Source of the DNA: Tethya wilhelma
Taxonomy: Eukaryota > Porifera > Demospongiae > Tethyida > Tethyidae
Direction of reading: 5' to 3'
Length of the DNA: 64,000 bases
Assembly: GCA_964030475.1 (NCBI GenBank)
Contig: CAXIPT010000001.1
Location: forward strand, 23,740,593-23,804,592
Of the stretch, positions 1-11,993 are shown piece by piece (the first letter of the stretch is position 1; the number at the start of each line of letters is the position of its first letter). Made by a program: the position numbers and the translations under genes. The notes beneath the pieces were generated by a model that saw only the letters and a list, made by a program, of their open reading frames with translations, was not told the origin of the DNA and did no database searches.

Positions 1-27
1 TGTAGAGCTAAAAGNGGTAGGACTCAC

Positions 28-866
28 CCTGGTAGCAACGTCCACACTGGCATCAATATTCATCAAAGCCTGATCAATCTGGTCAACAACTGCACAAGAA
101 AAAAAAAATAATATCATTCTTCTACCCTAGCCCCTGTCATTTGATGCCTAAAATTATTTCTGGCTAGTGGTCTGCTACAGACTGCTACTATATGACATGA
201 TGAGACATAACATTACACTCATGCAGCCTGACAGGTCAGAGGAAACCTAATTGTTAGAACAAGCAATGCATGTAAAAAGTTCCCCCAAGAAAAAAAAAAA
301 ATTGTGAAAAAATTTGCATGGTCATCACAGTTCATGTCAATGCAACCAAGAATGCTTCTAACAGGAAAATGTCCATTAAAAATCATTGTAAAAAACCCTT
401 ATGATCTAGCTGGGATTCAAACCCAGATCTGTTGAATTCTAGTCAAATGCTCTAACCACTGAGCTACTAGAACTCACAGGCATACACACAAGGTACAGCA
501 TATCGCATGCAAGATTATCAAATATCATTCATTTGCTCAACAGGGCGAGTGCTCCACAGCAAAACGTATCATCACCACAAGAAAAGATTGCAATGAAACC
601 TACTTGGTTCATTGAGCTGCGTTGTCACTTGGGTCAAATCAATAGCACTGTTATATCTCGTCAGGTTATCGTGAGACTTTGAAAAGCCTTTCAACATGGC
701 TGAAGTCATGCCAGACTTTCCCAGTCCCTTGCCCAGCTGTGGGGGTAGGTCTTGCTGGACACACTCCCCAGTGAGGTACATGGAGACACTGTTGGTGAAG
801 GCATCAATGAGGACCTCTATGGCTCGACTGCAGACGGTGCAAGTTGCAGCCGATATGTGAGCGCAG

Positions 867-867
<1 letters not shown>
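28..867 (-). CDS. Unrecognised protein, two internal exons of a gene running off the left edge
   Basis: Two minus-strand exons splice in phase. Exon 604-867 begins after an AG that closes a CA repeat and ends at a GTAGGT donor (phase 1). Exon 28-89 begins after TTGTGCAG (phase 1) and ends at GTGAGT. Together they encode about 108 residues, including AIEVLIDAFTNSVSMYLTG, a Gly/Lys stretch (LGKGLGKSG) and VDQIDQALMNIDASV. The predicted segment looks helical and soluble, with no signal peptide or membrane span. I do not recognise the family. Further exons must lie left of position 1 and right of 870, but I could not define any on the right. The coding call rests on matching intron phases and uninterrupted frames; the function is unknown. 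Confidence 0.55.
409..477 (-). repeat. tRNA-derived SINE head (intronic)
   Basis: Read on the minus strand this contains an A-box-like GTAGCTCAGTGGTTAGAGC and a B-box-like GGGTTTGAATCCC at tRNA spacing, so it resembles a tRNA. The acceptor stem does not close properly. A degraded relative lies at 44057-44146 in the same arrangement, as expected of a dispersed SINE rather than a functional tRNA gene. It sits in the intron between the two exons of the gene at 28-867. Confidence 0.55.

Positions 868-868
<1 letters not shown>

Positions 869-901
<33 letters not shown>
869..901. repeat. (TG)n microsatellite forming a 3' splice site
   Basis: On the minus strand this is a CA repeat ending in CAG directly before the exon at 604-867. 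It therefore takes the place of the usual polypyrimidine tract. Confidence 0.8.
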
Positions 902-902
<1 letters not shown>

Positions 903-2690
903 GGGGGGAGTACTCAAGTACAAGTAAATTCATTCAGTAGTCTTAATCTCTATTTGTGTATGAATCAATTTCATAGTCTGTAATAATATGATCGACATGT
1001 ATTGCACAAAAATGTGTAGCTAATACATTCCGCACATGTGCAAGCATATGCATGAGTGTTTGTGCATTGTCTGGTAATCTACACACACAGACAGCACGTG
1101 CACAAGAACAAACACTGAAGGGTCTAGCTCAAGCTGCAGACCAGACTAGAGTGTGTACGTCTAAACAAATACCTCACAAACACATGCCAACTTGAGTCGA
1201 CTGATTGAACACAGTCTCTATAGTCAGTCAGTGAGCAATCACAGAAGGCCCATTCAAATGGCCACTTATAATTGTCATTATTGACCATTGGGACACTGCC
1301 ACCCCATTGGCACTGAGAGGGGTCTAACTAGACCGTTACCATGGAGACAAGCAGCATAAATTTACCTTATAAGGTAAAACAAGGGTCAGAGGTCACCAGT
1401 GGGAATAGAGGCTAATCTAATCACAAGAATATCATTGCTTTGAATGTGAACACAAGAAACACAATACATCTCAGGCAGTCAGCATTGAGGCTGTACACAA
1501 ACAGGATGTAGTGGTATAATATCATAAGAATGAGAGCTTTATGCTACATCTGTAGTTCTCAAGGCTAGGCACCTGAGTGGCTCGACCTTCTAGATACTTG
1601 CCCGAGCAGGCATTGGGAGGGCTCCATTAGGTTGGGGATTGTTTGTAAAGATTAGACCGTTTGAATTTTCATGTTTAGTGCTGGCAGTTACAGAGGAAAC
1701 AACATGTACATGTACATTTAAAGGAAAAGTAAAAATACATACATAGTGCTTGACATCTGCATGCATGTGAGATAATATAGTACATTTGCTACAGAAGTTA
1801 GCGATTTGTTTTCTAATCTGTACACATGTATGCCGCTGTATACAGTGTGTATTGTGGTCTAAGATATAGCATGTCCACAAATGACGTAGTTTGCATTTGA
1901 AATGAGTTCTGCGAATTCCTGAGCCAAGTGGTCAGCAATATCATACGTGACCATCTATGGATGATGGTGGATATTGGCACGGCATAAACATTTTACATAT
2001 ACTTTCTTTGCATTTTTTAATGTTATAATATTATTGAAGTGGTGTCGGTCAACTTAGACACGAGTCAAAACTATTTGCCTGTTTATATCTTCCTGGTAAA
2101 ATATGAGCAATTGAGCGGGAACTATCTACTGGATTTACATGTGGCTGTTGCGAGCACATGTACATGTATGGGCATGTTACTGAGGAGTCTGGATGTATTA
2201 GGTTACGTGGACGGTCATGAACAGCAAAATTTCAATACTTTGCCATTATGAAAAAAGTGATCGCGTACGGACATGTATATCTGTCAACACACGTACTGTA
2301 CACATATAGCTAAAGCTGTGATATTTAATTTTAATAATATTAATATTACTTGCTGCCAAATGGACATGTACCGACACCATTCAATACGTATAATTATTGC
2401 ACACGCATACAGCATAGGTAGCTAGAGTGTTAAATACGTACACCTTCAACTAGCTATGAGAAACTGGTGAGTAGTTCAAGAGGAGATGAGTTACAATTAT
2501 TATTATAGTGAAACAGCTGATTGGGTTTGGTGACGGATGTATTGGTCCCTTGATCAATGACTCATTAAATACACTTTATATGATTATATTTGAAATACAT
2601 CTGTATAACATTTAATATATTATATCTTTATGGCTCATTAGCTCCAAGTGGAAATGATCACATGTATACTACAGTTAGGGTTTAATGCAT
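902..2690. other. Gene-poor stretch
   Basis: No convincing exon was found. The frames here are short and low in complexity. About 1590-1675 shares a stretch (GCAGGCATTGGGAGGGCTCC and following bases) with 61545-61615, which marks a dispersed repeat. The rest is AT-rich DNA without visible structure. Confidence 0.5.
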
Positions 2691-2694
2691 GCAT

Positions 2695-2698
<4 letters not shown>

Positions 2699-2726
<28 letters not shown>

Positions 2727-2745
2727 CACACACACACACACACGN
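2699..2745. repeat. (CA)n microsatellite with an adjoining N
   Basis: An imperfect CA repeat ends at an ambiguous base (2745), which is probably an assembly join. Confidence 0.8.
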
Positions 2746-2833
2746 GTATATAATATTATTGCCTGTTGCTAGTGATATCTTAATTCATACTCCTTACCTT
2801 GCATATCTGTTGCTATATACACATCTCACTCAG

Positions 2834-2890
2834 GGTTTGAATCCGGCCAAAGCTATTGCTGAAATTAATGAAAAAGATGTTGTCTTCCGT
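2834..2890 (+). CDS. Possible isolated coding exon
   Basis: A 57-base open stretch is bounded by CTCACTCAG and GTAAAT and encodes 19 residues, including NPAKAIAEINEKDVVF. Length and phase (0/0) fit a real internal exon, and the composition is less skewed than the surrounding DNA. I could not connect it to the INIP exons downstream, which need a phase-1 junction, nor recognise a family. It could be chance. Confidence 0.25.
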
Positions 2891-3688
2891 GTAAATAATA
2901 TTTATAATGTTCTGTACGTGGACTTTATGTGCATGTATACTAATAGAGTGAACAAGTTGTATCAATAGTATTATGTTAGTATTATTAATCACTATGCATT
3001 TATCATTATTGTATCTAGTTCAATTGTACAAAAAATAATGGATTATTTAGAATCTTTGTGAGATTTATTAGGATTTGAGAGGTAGCTGAATACTGAACAG
3101 ACTCAGGCATTTCAACATACTGGACCAGGAGGTAAGATCGACTCTTGTATAGAAACTACCTCGAGGAGTCTAGTATTAATCTAGGTAACTTATCTAAATG
3201 CCACCAGAGCCTATATGATCTACATGTAAAAAAAAACATTAGAAATCAGTGTAATGTCATGAGAACATAGGAATGGCCAAATCAGATCGTAAAAAGTAAG
3301 CAAACAAAATAGGAATGGTGGTCGGATTGAGTGAAGAGTTCATTTTGTGTGTCTCAGTTATGTTCATATCCCTAGCTCAATGACATAGTGAACACAGGAA
3401 TGAACTCTCTACAAAGAAGGCGCTTTTCATTTTGTATCTAGCGACTTAGCTAGAGAGACGAATAACCGATGTCAAAAGCGGTTGAAGACAAAGAAACCAA
3501 GTTTATTCGTTCAAGAATCAGCTCCTGAAAGTAAGCGCTCTCAGAGAAAAATGAGCACAAGATACTCAAGAAGAAGAAGATGGAGAAAATTAGAGGTTTG
3601 GCATATTTTAGTTTGGTACTTTCAGGTTAGCGATGGTTTTAGGCCATGTTTTTAGGCTTGTTAGAAAGAGAAAGAGCTGAATAGTAGC

Positions 3689-3840
3689 TTAAGAAGCCTT
3701 TTTGTGCCAAGCACTCAGTTTTTGCAGAGTTGAATGGGCAGTGCTCAGTTTTTGCAGAGTTGAATGGGCAGTTCGGAAAGAGTATTGAAACAAGGCATGT
3801 CTCAATTTCAGCACATGACTACTTCAATTTTATGTTTGAT
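3689..3840 (+). mobile_element. Degraded fragment of the foldback repeat family seen at 10.4, 18.8 and 54.7 kb
   Basis: Matches the left arm of that family: GAATGGGCAGT, a run like AGTATTGAAACAAGGCATG, then TCTCAATTTCAGCACATGAC. A 30-base piece containing TTTTTGCAGAGTTGAATGGG is tandemly doubled at about 3717-3773. Confidence 0.6.
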
Positions 3841-4529
3841 CCCTCATGACTGTGACTCAACCATTGAACAAACCAATGTTGTAACCTTACAAGCTATAGC
3901 TTGTATTCAAACATGCATATTGAATATCATTACCTTAACGAGTTTTGCCACGGTATGTGTTAGGAAGGATTAGACCTAGCACAGGCTCAGCCCATCAATT
4001 CCACCCACTGCCATGATCACACACATCACAGTGAGCACACAGGTGAGATTTGATCCCTCAACTACAAACCATGTGCTCACAATGACCGAAAGAGCTACTG
4101 ACACAAGACCGAACACCAAGTGTCACATGACTAGCGTGTCTCCCATGGAAACACCTTAAAAGGGTGGCTGGTCAGTTCAACACTCAAAAACATAATCATA
4201 CACATTGTGCACAGTCATGGTTTGACTCTGTAACTATAGAAACCTTGTGCACATAATTCACAATGGAAAAAAAAGCCATGCTGAAATAGGAAACCCATCT
4301 TGTAATTTGACAAGCTTCACCTTGTACTTAACCCACGTTTTTTGCATCTCATTATAGTTACTGTAGCCTGGCCTTGTGCAGCCACAAATGGCTCAGATTA
4401 TGTCTCATGCATATTATGATAAACTTAGTAACTACGTAACAACCATATTCGCGTGAATATTTGTATTGCGCTAATAGTGGGGCATTCGTGCCATTCCTAT
4501 GTACCCAGTACTACACCATACCTACCAAG

Positions 4530-4692
4530 TCTCACTCATTGGGAGTGAGTCTCACTCATTTAGAAGCTGTCTCACTCCTAAAAGTGTTCAAAATTTGTAT
4601 TATGCCAATGGAGTCTCACTCATTCTGCTCTACTGCTTTTATGTACTAAGATAATGAATTTATATGGTACATATGCAAAATCTCACTCATTT
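4530..4692 (+). repeat. Reiterated TCTCACTCATT motif
   Basis: The 11-mer TCTCACTCATT occurs at about 4530, 4550, 4614 and 4681, with a near copy at 4571. All lie just upstream of the first INIP exon I can place. It may be a decayed minisatellite or a cluster of binding sites; the sequence does not decide. Confidence 0.45.
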
Positions 4693-4769
4693 CATTGCAT
4701 GAACCTTGGCAGCTCTGCTACACCGTACTGGGAATACATCATTTTAATATTGTTTATGATGTCAAACAG

Positions 4770-4907
4770 ATCCTACTCAAAGTCGTCGTAACATCTTACA
4801 AGGGTTGCAGCAGACTAGATCAAAACTACAAAGACTGCATACTGATGACCAACAACGGTAAGATTCTCTCTCTCTCTCTCTCTCTCTCCCCAAGTCTCTG
4901 ACTCACT

Positions 4908-4946
<39 letters not shown>

Positions 4947-4947
4947 N

Positions 4948-5023
<76 letters not shown>

Positions 5024-6115
5024 TACACACTCACGCACCTACTCTCTGTTATAAGGCTAATTCCTTCCACCCCCAATAGCTCCTCCTAGCTCTGCCCCCT
5101 CCATGCCCCACTCCCTCCCTCAGTCCTCATCTCGCTCCTTCCCTCCCTCCCACTCTCAGCCCCCTAGATCAGGCTCATCATCACAACCTCACCATCAGCT
5201 GCTGTCAGTCTCAAGAACTGCCCATGCTGTAAGTTGATATAATATTATAGCCTTAATTGTAAGCCAGGCTCTTCCTGTGTGCTTTTATTGCTAAGCTTTT
5301 AATTACTTCCCTGTGCTTAACAATAAGCAATAAAACGGGAAGGCCATTTACTATGAGGTTAGTAAGTTAACACAAAATTGTATCTATTGAGCAGGACCGG
5401 TGCAATTATGTAAAATGAGTCACTTCCGTATGGTAAAAATGTACATGCAGAGCAGTATGGAGAGACGGGCAGCTGTCATTTACTTCCTTATATGCATGGC
5501 AAGAATAACTATTTCTAGTATCACTACAAAATACTTCTGCAGTTTTGATGACCATGACGTTAATTGCATCGGCTCTATTTGTGTAGAAAATTATTCTGTC
5601 AATTTGAATGGTTATTTCTATAATATACTCACAAAATTCACATGGAAAAATAATTGTTATTATGTTGACATGCAGTCTCCATCTCCTAATGAGCACACTC
5701 ATCTGATTCAGCAGCAAAAGATGGCATTACAAGTGAGTAAATATAACATAAAAGTATACAGAATAGCTATAATAATTATTATTATTGTCATTATTAATAT
5801 TTACAAAGGAAAGAATGTTGCAGGTTTTTTAAGGGCTTTAATAATGTCTATCTTGTATATATGCACACTCCCTCAGATCTGGGTGTATAACTTGAACCTC
5901 ACAAATCTCCATACAGTAGAACCTAGCTCTGATAGTGGAGATATAGGGACGCTGTATAACCTCTCAACAAAGGATGATTATTCATTGGTTCCCAAAAATT
6001 CAATTCCCTACAGCAAGTGCACTCACAGTCCTTTGGCTACTATATCCCTCAGTCTTCTCACAATGGCAATATTGTGCTACCAGTATTACCAAGATTTGAC
6101 TCCAATAATGAATAG
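4770..6115 (+). CDS. INIP: SOSS complex subunit C (INIP/SSBIP1), 5' exon missing
   Basis: Four plus-strand exons splice in phase: 4770-4857, 5090-5228, 5676-5732 and 6014-6115 (TAG stop). The last two encode a tail containing HTHLIQQQKMALQ, then SFGYYIPQ and NIVLPVLPRFD. This is the conserved C terminus of INIP, where vertebrate proteins have a QQK-ALQ helix, an SGYF-type motif and end in LPVLPRLD. The first exon carries SRRNILQGLQQTRSKLQRL, which corresponds to the N-terminal helix of INIP. A Ser/Pro-rich linker lies between. About 128 residues are visible, against 104 in human. INIP is the small third subunit of the complex with hSSB1/2 and INTS3 that binds single-stranded DNA at breaks. 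The start codon lies in an upstream exon (phase 1 junction) that I could not place. A possible poly(A) signal, AATAAA, is at 6352. The intron between exons 1 and 2 holds CT and CA microsatellites and an N. Confidence 0.82.
4866..5018. repeat. (CT)n and long (CA)n microsatellites in an INIP intron, with N at 4947
   Basis: A CT run directly after the splice donor at 4858 is followed by roughly 100 bases of CA repeat interrupted by one N, which probably marks a collapsed or joined repeat. Confidence 0.85.
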
Positions 6116-6590
6116 CTTATTTCTTCATGATATTATTGTTGTATTTATTTTTGTTGTCTAATCATGTAATAATCACGGATCCAGTATACCAAAACACAAG
6201 GAAGTATCACAATAATTAAGTATTTTACATACACTATAATAATACTATCAGATTCTTCAAGTACGATACTATAACTTATTAGGTTGTACATATACAAAAA
6301 TGTGTATTATAGTCATTATATATATGATAATGTCATGCATGAATACTGTATAATAAAATTTATAATGTATGTATAATTATAATAAAAGCATGGTTAATTA
6401 TATAAGTGGTTTCATAAAAGGCCAGTTAGAAATATAAACATAAATGAACATTCTTTTGTACGGCCGCAGTATTAGTAACTAACTCTGCAGCTGCATTAAT
6501 TGAGAAAATTATAATTATTATCAAAATCCTTATTATACAATTACTTAACCTAGCATGCATAATAATAATAACTATATTTAATTATTATAG

Positions 6591-8476
6591 CTATAGGGTG
6601 AATACCTTTTCCTTCAATATCTTCTTTGCTATTCCTGTTTGGCCAATTTCTTCTAAAGCTTTATACAAACTCATCCATGTTGGTTTCTGTAGAACATCGT
6701 CTTCTTCCCTCAGCCATGCATCAATCATATCTTGTGTAAGTGATGCCATCTTCTTAAGTTTTGGACGGAGCAATCCTAAGGCTTGACCAAGGAGAATGAC
6801 ATGATTTTCCTCAAGAAGATATATGTACTTGTAGATATCAAGATGATCCCGTTCAGTTAAAGCTAAAAAATAATTAATAATATTATTATTAAGGTAATTC
6901 AGGATTACAATCATAATACTGCATGTAGTTAGTAATGCATGCAGCATAGGCACATGCATGATTGATAGGTAACATGTCAATTAAGGTTATTACCAAAATC
7001 ACTAAAGCTTTGTGATGATCGTACATGTGGATGACCCAGTCTTCCTTCAGTAGTACCACAAGGAGAACGACAAACTAAAGAAGTTTATAAAAAGTGAAAG
7101 ATGTACAGGCCCAATGCATGCAGAATACATAATTATGCTAGCCTTGTTCCAATAATTATAGAGCTCTTCCCTTGTGAATAATTTTTTCTGTGAACAAGGC
7201 TAAAACTATCCCTCAAATTTAACTTACCAAGAGGAAGTCTGATTTTGTTATTAATGGGATTTCTACTTCCAGTGATAGTAACAGGCATTGAACAAACTTC
7301 ATCAGGGCTGGTTAGTGGTATGAAGTTCATAGTGACTCTAGGTGGATACATCTCATTCTCTTGTTCTAGGTGAATTTCACTTGCAGAGTAAGTTTGACGA
7401 GCCCAAAAGTCAACAGACGTCATCTCAATCTATACATTGTCAAGTATAAAAACAATAGATACATGACAATAAACTACTAAAATTCATGCCATTATACCAT
7501 TCCATCTGTGGGTTCAATGTCGTCATCATACTTTTCTTTAGAAGGATTTTGGACAGTAATTTTTAGATGTGGGTTAGGATCATTTTTGAATGCGAAACGT
7601 TGCCGACGAATATCTTTCACAGAAGGAAATTGGGATTTCAACACCTATATAGTCAAAAATGCATGATTGTTATAACAAATCTGTTAGTGCAACAATGGAA
7701 GATTGAATAATTATAACTATTAATTCAACCTTCCATTGTAACGGTTGCATTGTTAACTCCATTCTTGGAGTCTTGTTTGAGGTATAATTTACCTTCAAGC
7801 AAGACTCCAAGAAAAATGTCACCAAAAATTTGACCACATATGTTGATGACTTTGACAGATAATCAACACGACACAAAAAGAAGCCTGCTTTTCTTGCAAG
7901 TTCAGGACACTGATTAGCTGTCAAACATATGTAACAACAGTGTTTAGTTTCCAGGGTGGCAAACCCTTGCTCATCCTTGTAGCTAAGCTGAGGTTTTACT
8001 GAGCACAATTCAAACTCAAACTGCACAATTTTTTTGTTCTCCACAGTAGTATACTCATGGCCAGTACGGTGGTCAGCTTTAGCAAAATTAACTCCTAATT
8101 CTTGTTGACAGTAGCCATCATCCTGGTCCAGTCCAGTGAGAAAGTGAGGAAGAGTTACTAGGATTGGTAAACTGAACTCTATCTCCTCCTGAGGGCAAAG
8201 CCACAGTATAGGGGAGATAGGACGAGTACCGTTGGGAAAGACAAATGGACCGTAGAGTGTGACAGCAACTTCAATGTAGATCACCTTCCCTTTGGGTATA
8301 GCACCTTCAGGAATTGTTATTGTGATATCGTGGTTTACCAAGGTGTGTCTAATTCCATAGTAGTCACACACCAATACTTCAACTGGGTCGATGAATGGGA
8401 TAAAAGCATTGTGCTCAACACTCTTGTAGTATTGTGAAACAACCCTTCTCAATTTCTGCTGGAATAGCAGTTGTTG
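6591..8476 (-). CDS. ZU5 / death-domain protein (UNC5/PIDD/ankyrin-like signalling family), 5' end missing
   Basis: Five minus-strand exons splice in phase: 7793-8476, 7498-7644, 7228-7429, 6994-7074 and 6591-6862 (TAG). About 460 residues are visible. The first exon holds a ZU5-type domain with ITITIPEGAIPKGKVIYIEV and then PISPILWLCP, the signature ZU5 core. Its last part and the next two exons resemble the UPA-type region of such proteins, though I am less sure of that. The last exon is a death domain of about 90 residues (ending with WMSLYKALEEIGQTGIAKKI). No membrane span is visible, so this is a cytoplasmic adaptor of the ZU5-UPA-DD type, expected to act in apoptosis or inflammasome-like assembly. 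It starts with an AG acceptor at 8477, so N-terminal exons are missing. A 64-bp foldback element sits in the intron at 7139-7202. Confidence 0.8.
7139..7202. mobile_element. Short foldback MITE, TAGCCTTGTTC family
   Basis: A 64-bp inverted repeat begins TAGCCTTGTTC and ends GAACAAGGCTA. The same ends occur in the elements at 16279, 27998 and 35580. Confidence 0.7.
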
Positions 8477-9262
8477 CTGTAGAGTTAACAATATGTATGC
8501 ATGTTGAAAACAGAGCTAAATACTGTAAAGTATAGTTACACTGTATTATGCATGCATAAAATAAATGTGTCATTGATCTGCAACTCAGACCAATAATTAA
8601 TTGCACGAGATGATAAGGCAACTGACATAATTATAATATAACCACAACTTATGACTGTCACAATAAATATTATTAACTGACAACGCACTATATATGTTTT
8701 CTGACAGTATGTATACTGTTAGTGTACAAGACTAAAGGTACCAGTTTGTACCTGATAAAGAGCATGCAGGTTTCCTATTGAACAAAAAAATGAACAATTA
8801 ACTTACAACAAAAACTGGCTAAGAAACTATATAATACCCTTAAATTTACGTCGTACAGCCTACACATTATACTGATTATAGTGAGAGTACACATTGCATT
8901 GTCACATTTAAACAGGTGTGCTGCAGAGGAGGTACGAAAGCATCAATATTCCACCTGATTTTCAGTGAAATTCACGTGATTTAATTGCATTCCATTGAGC
9001 GCGTATGACTTTAGCGACTAGATATTGCAAGCTTTTTGAACATCTTTGCAAAGATCTGAGCTTTTCCAGCTTATTTATAGGCCAAAAAATCAGTTTGGCT
9101 GCCACTTAAGCGCTTCAGCAAGTCTGCATCCCTCTGACCAAATTTTTCATCGCCATCTACCACACAGAGAGTTGCTTGAATCGAGGGGCAGGGGGGCCCA
9201 GATTCTTTCTTTAACTTTTCTCGACCGTTTCCGCCCGACTAGCCGAATGTCCCATTGACACA
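8477..9262. other. Upstream region of the ZU5/death gene, no exon found
   Basis: AT-rich. The promoter and first exon of the ZU5/death gene may lie here, but I could not identify them. A relic of the repeat head (a TGTCCCATTGACACAAT-like run) occurs at 9248-9264. Confidence 0.4.
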
Positions 9263-10818
9263 ATCATACGTACGGTAGTACGTATAGTAGGAATGGGCCG
9301 ACTGTCCCATAGACACAATACAAAATGTTGGTCACTATAAAAATCTACTCAAACAAAAAATAACCTTCAAAGTTGCTGAGAGGCTCTTACTGAAAGATTA
9401 CCAACTACATGCAAGGCCTAAAACTCACAAAAACTTTCCTTAGCACTCGTAGAGAGTGCCAGTGGGAAGCCACCATAGTGCCGTTATTTGTTCTCTAACG
9501 TACTTTAGGGTGTCCAACGTGAAATTTCAAGAATGGCAAATTGAAGTCATTGCTTGTTGTTTGTGTAGACCTACTCTAGATCAACTGAAAAATATATCTG
9601 GTTTGATGCAATCACGCATTGTTTTCCTTTGCGAGGCATTTTACTAAAAACACAAATTCGCAAATAATGGTCACGTGACCAAAATGCCATACTAGGTTCA
9701 CTACAATAGCAAATTTGGTGAAGCTTGGCTGTAAGCAATGTTCTAGGACTATGTTATCTTTTTATGAGTGTTTGTAAGATTCTTGCTGCTTGTGACAAAT
9801 GCGGCAATAGCATGCGGTTTACGTGCATGCGTACGTACGCGTACTAAATTCTGGTCACGTGACCATTATTTTGCAAATTTGTGTTTTATTGAAACGCCTC
9901 GCGAAGGAAAACAATGCATGATTACATCAAACCATATATATTTTTCAGTTGTCCTATAGTAGGTCTACACAAATAACTAGCAATGACTTCAATTTGCTAC
10001 TCTTGAAATTTGACGTTGGACACCCTACGTACTTACGTACGTACGTACTTACTTCCTAACTGACTTACTTGAAAAGGATTTCCAGAGAACCAGAATGTGT
10101 TGAGCCAACTTTGACAGCACAAAGTAAGTTCTTTTCATGGGTACTACATTCCTTGATACTCGTTTTGATCATAAACATGCCTAAACAAAAACTAGAAAGC
10201 TTTGAAACTTAGTGTATAAATTCACGTACTACAATGCAGCCCTCTTTGAGAGTTCAAAGGTCATCCTTATCTATCCACGTGGCATTATTATATGCGCATG
10301 CGCATTAGCCTCTCCAGCAGAATGCAGTGCATGTAGCTGCCACTCAAGCTTTTTGTAGGGACTAACCAGTCTCTAATAGTCTCCACACTGTAGTGTTGAA
10401 AAAAGTGAATGAACAAGTAGTAAAAATTTCAAAAAAATAAGTAGTGTAGGAATGGGCAGTGCGGTAAAAAGTATTGGAACAAGGCATGTCTCAATTTCGG
10501 CACATGACTACTTCATTTTTTATACCCAACTTTTGCTTGGCCAGCAGTCCAATTTAAGTTACCTGTCTGTTATATAGTCAATTACTTGGCCAACTGATTA
10601 GTAGGAACTGAAATTGAACTGAATTGAATGCAATAATAAGCTGTGGTATTATTATACTATTGTATATACAGATCATTGCATTCGCGACACTGAGGATCTG
10701 GATCAAGATTAAAAATGAAGTAGTCATGTGCTGAAATTGAGACATGCCTTGTTCCAATACTTTTTACTGCACTGCCCATTCCTACACTACTTATTTTTTT
10801 GAAATTTTTACTACTTGT
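9263..10818. mobile_element. Composite repeat, copy 1 (head, body and terminal foldback), carrying a nested MITE
   Basis: Starts TCATACGTACGGTAGTACG, then GTAGGAATGGGCCGACTG, a conserved body (through AGAACCAGAATGTGTTGAGC and AGCTTTTTGTAGGGACTAACC), and ends in a foldback with arms at 10413-10520 and 10708-10818. The same order occurs at 18221-19221 and 54035-55030, so this is one dispersed non-autonomous family. No transposase frame was seen. In this copy the body is interrupted at 9508-10025 by another element. Confidence 0.8.
9508..10025. mobile_element. Foldback MITE with TA target-site duplication, nested in copy 1
   Basis: A 518-bp element begins GGGTGTCCAACGTGAAATTTC and ends with its near-perfect inverse, closing GGACACCC. 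Long arms of roughly 150-200 bases flank a short centre containing GGTCACGTGACC palindromes. It is flanked by TA on both sides. The uninterrupted site is present in the copies at 18.45 and 54.27 kb, which confirms the boundaries. TA duplication is typical of Tc1/mariner-mobilised MITEs. Confidence 0.82.
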
Positions 10819-11064
10819 ACAAAATGTTTATGATCATAAAAATTTAACCAAACAAAATTGAGTCTTCAAACTTGCTCAGAGGCTCTCACTGACAGATTAT
10901 CAACTGCATGCAAGGCCTAAAACTCACTGAAACGTTTTCTGCACTCGTAGAGAGAGGTGGTGGGAAGCCACAATAATGCCATTTTGTTCTGCTAACGTAC
11001 GTACGTACTTACTTCCTAACTGACTTACTTGAAAAGCATTTCCAGAGAACCAGAATGCGTTGAG
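10801..11064 (+). mobile_element. Truncated copy of the composite repeat body, ending at N 11065
   Basis: Resumes the family body (AAATGTTTATGATCATAAAA, then GGCTCTCACTGACAG and GAGAACCAGAATGCGTTGAG) directly after copy 1, and stops at the ambiguous base. The sequence on the other side of the N does not continue the repeat, so this is either a truncation or an assembly join. Confidence 0.65.
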
Positions 11065-11065
11065 N

Positions 11066-11384
11066 GGATTTATCAAAATAGTATTGGCATTTGGCCCCAT
11101 GGACCACTGAACAAATTTGCTGTCCTGTCCCTTTCCCTGCATTGATCATGACCCCCCAAAAATGAGCAGATATCGAAGTACCTACTACCTCAGCTAGCCT
11201 CCAGCTCACTTATCTCTGGTAGATACAGTATTACTTTGGTATCTGCTCAGGCAATGTGCCTGTACAGTCAACCCACCCAGGCCTGTAACCCCGTCCGCCA
11301 GGGATCTCCATTGAGTCCGGGCACGAGTGGTTCAGCTGAGGCCTATAGATACATATCTTCTGCTCCAATGCCACGGGCACTCAG
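11066..11384. other. Sequence after the N at 11065, nothing identified
   Basis: Somewhat richer in G+C than its surroundings but without a supportable exon. Probably repeat-derived. Confidence 0.35.
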
Positions 11385-11455
11385 TGGCTTAGTGGTAAGA
11401 GCACCTGACTAGCATTCGGGAGGTCTTGGGTTCGATTCCCGGCTGAGCTTTCTCT
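11385..11455 (+). repeat. tRNA-like sequence (tRNA-derived SINE head or degenerate tRNA)
   Basis: Shows a D-arm GGCTTAGTGGTAAGAGC, an anticodon stem CCTGA/TCGGG around a 7-base loop that would give anticodon AGC, and a T-arm GGGTTCGATTCCC. The acceptor stem pairs over only about five bases and does not resemble a metazoan tRNA-Ala. The same B-box portion recurs in the last FAF1 intron (about 22190-22240 and 40080-40130), which favours a SINE. Confidence 0.5.
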
Positions 11456-11993
11456 CTCAGCATTCAATTGATATTATAATAGCTAGAGTCTCTAGTTAAT
11501 TGTCATGTTCATTTATACCTCTTACAATAATTATACCTTCCAAGAGTTCAATTCCAGCGCAGTGTCACGTATCTATAATTATGAAAAAGATTCTCCACAA
11601 TCTCCAGAGATTTCTCTGTCACAGCGATGTCAGCGTACGCGTAGTAGGCCTACTCATAATTAGTACTCTGCATCCTGTGTAACTGATATCCGGCAGATGT
11701 ATGCATAGCCCCACCCATAAAAACAGACCGACAAAAACAGGCATACCTTGTCAGGCTCTGAGAGCCATACCCAGGCTCTCCTCACATCAGTCACCTAACC
11801 TGTACTCTGATAAAATGTCACAGTGTTTATAACATTGAAGAACAAAAATTAATGATAATCATACATGCATACATAATAATTATTATAACTACATGATTTC
11901 CAGCAATAAGTCTCAAAACTTTAAACTTGACTTATAATTACAAGTAAACTTGTAACTGACAGTGACATTGAAACTCACAAGATAGATATTATT

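Noticed and set aside
1590..1880. 96-codon minus-strand open frame
   Set aside because: Part is a dispersed repeat also at 61.5 kb, and there is no family similarity.
4815..5018. Open frame of Cys-Val repeats
   Set aside because: Translation of a CA microsatellite. The same applies to similar frames at 752-940, 2648-2968, 38044-38283, 40463-40720 and 40614-40847.
5400..6161. Long plus-strand open frame of 253 codons
   Set aside because: It overlaps two real INIP exons in a different frame and is largely intron. Its Ile-run and composition are non-coding.
9046..9258. 70-codon plus-strand frame next to the repeat head
   Set aside because: No splice sites or homology, and it abuts repeat DNA.
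11385..11455. Functional tRNA-Ala (AGC)
   Set aside because: Poor acceptor stem, atypical D-arm, and B-box relatives elsewhere in introns; more likely a SINE head.
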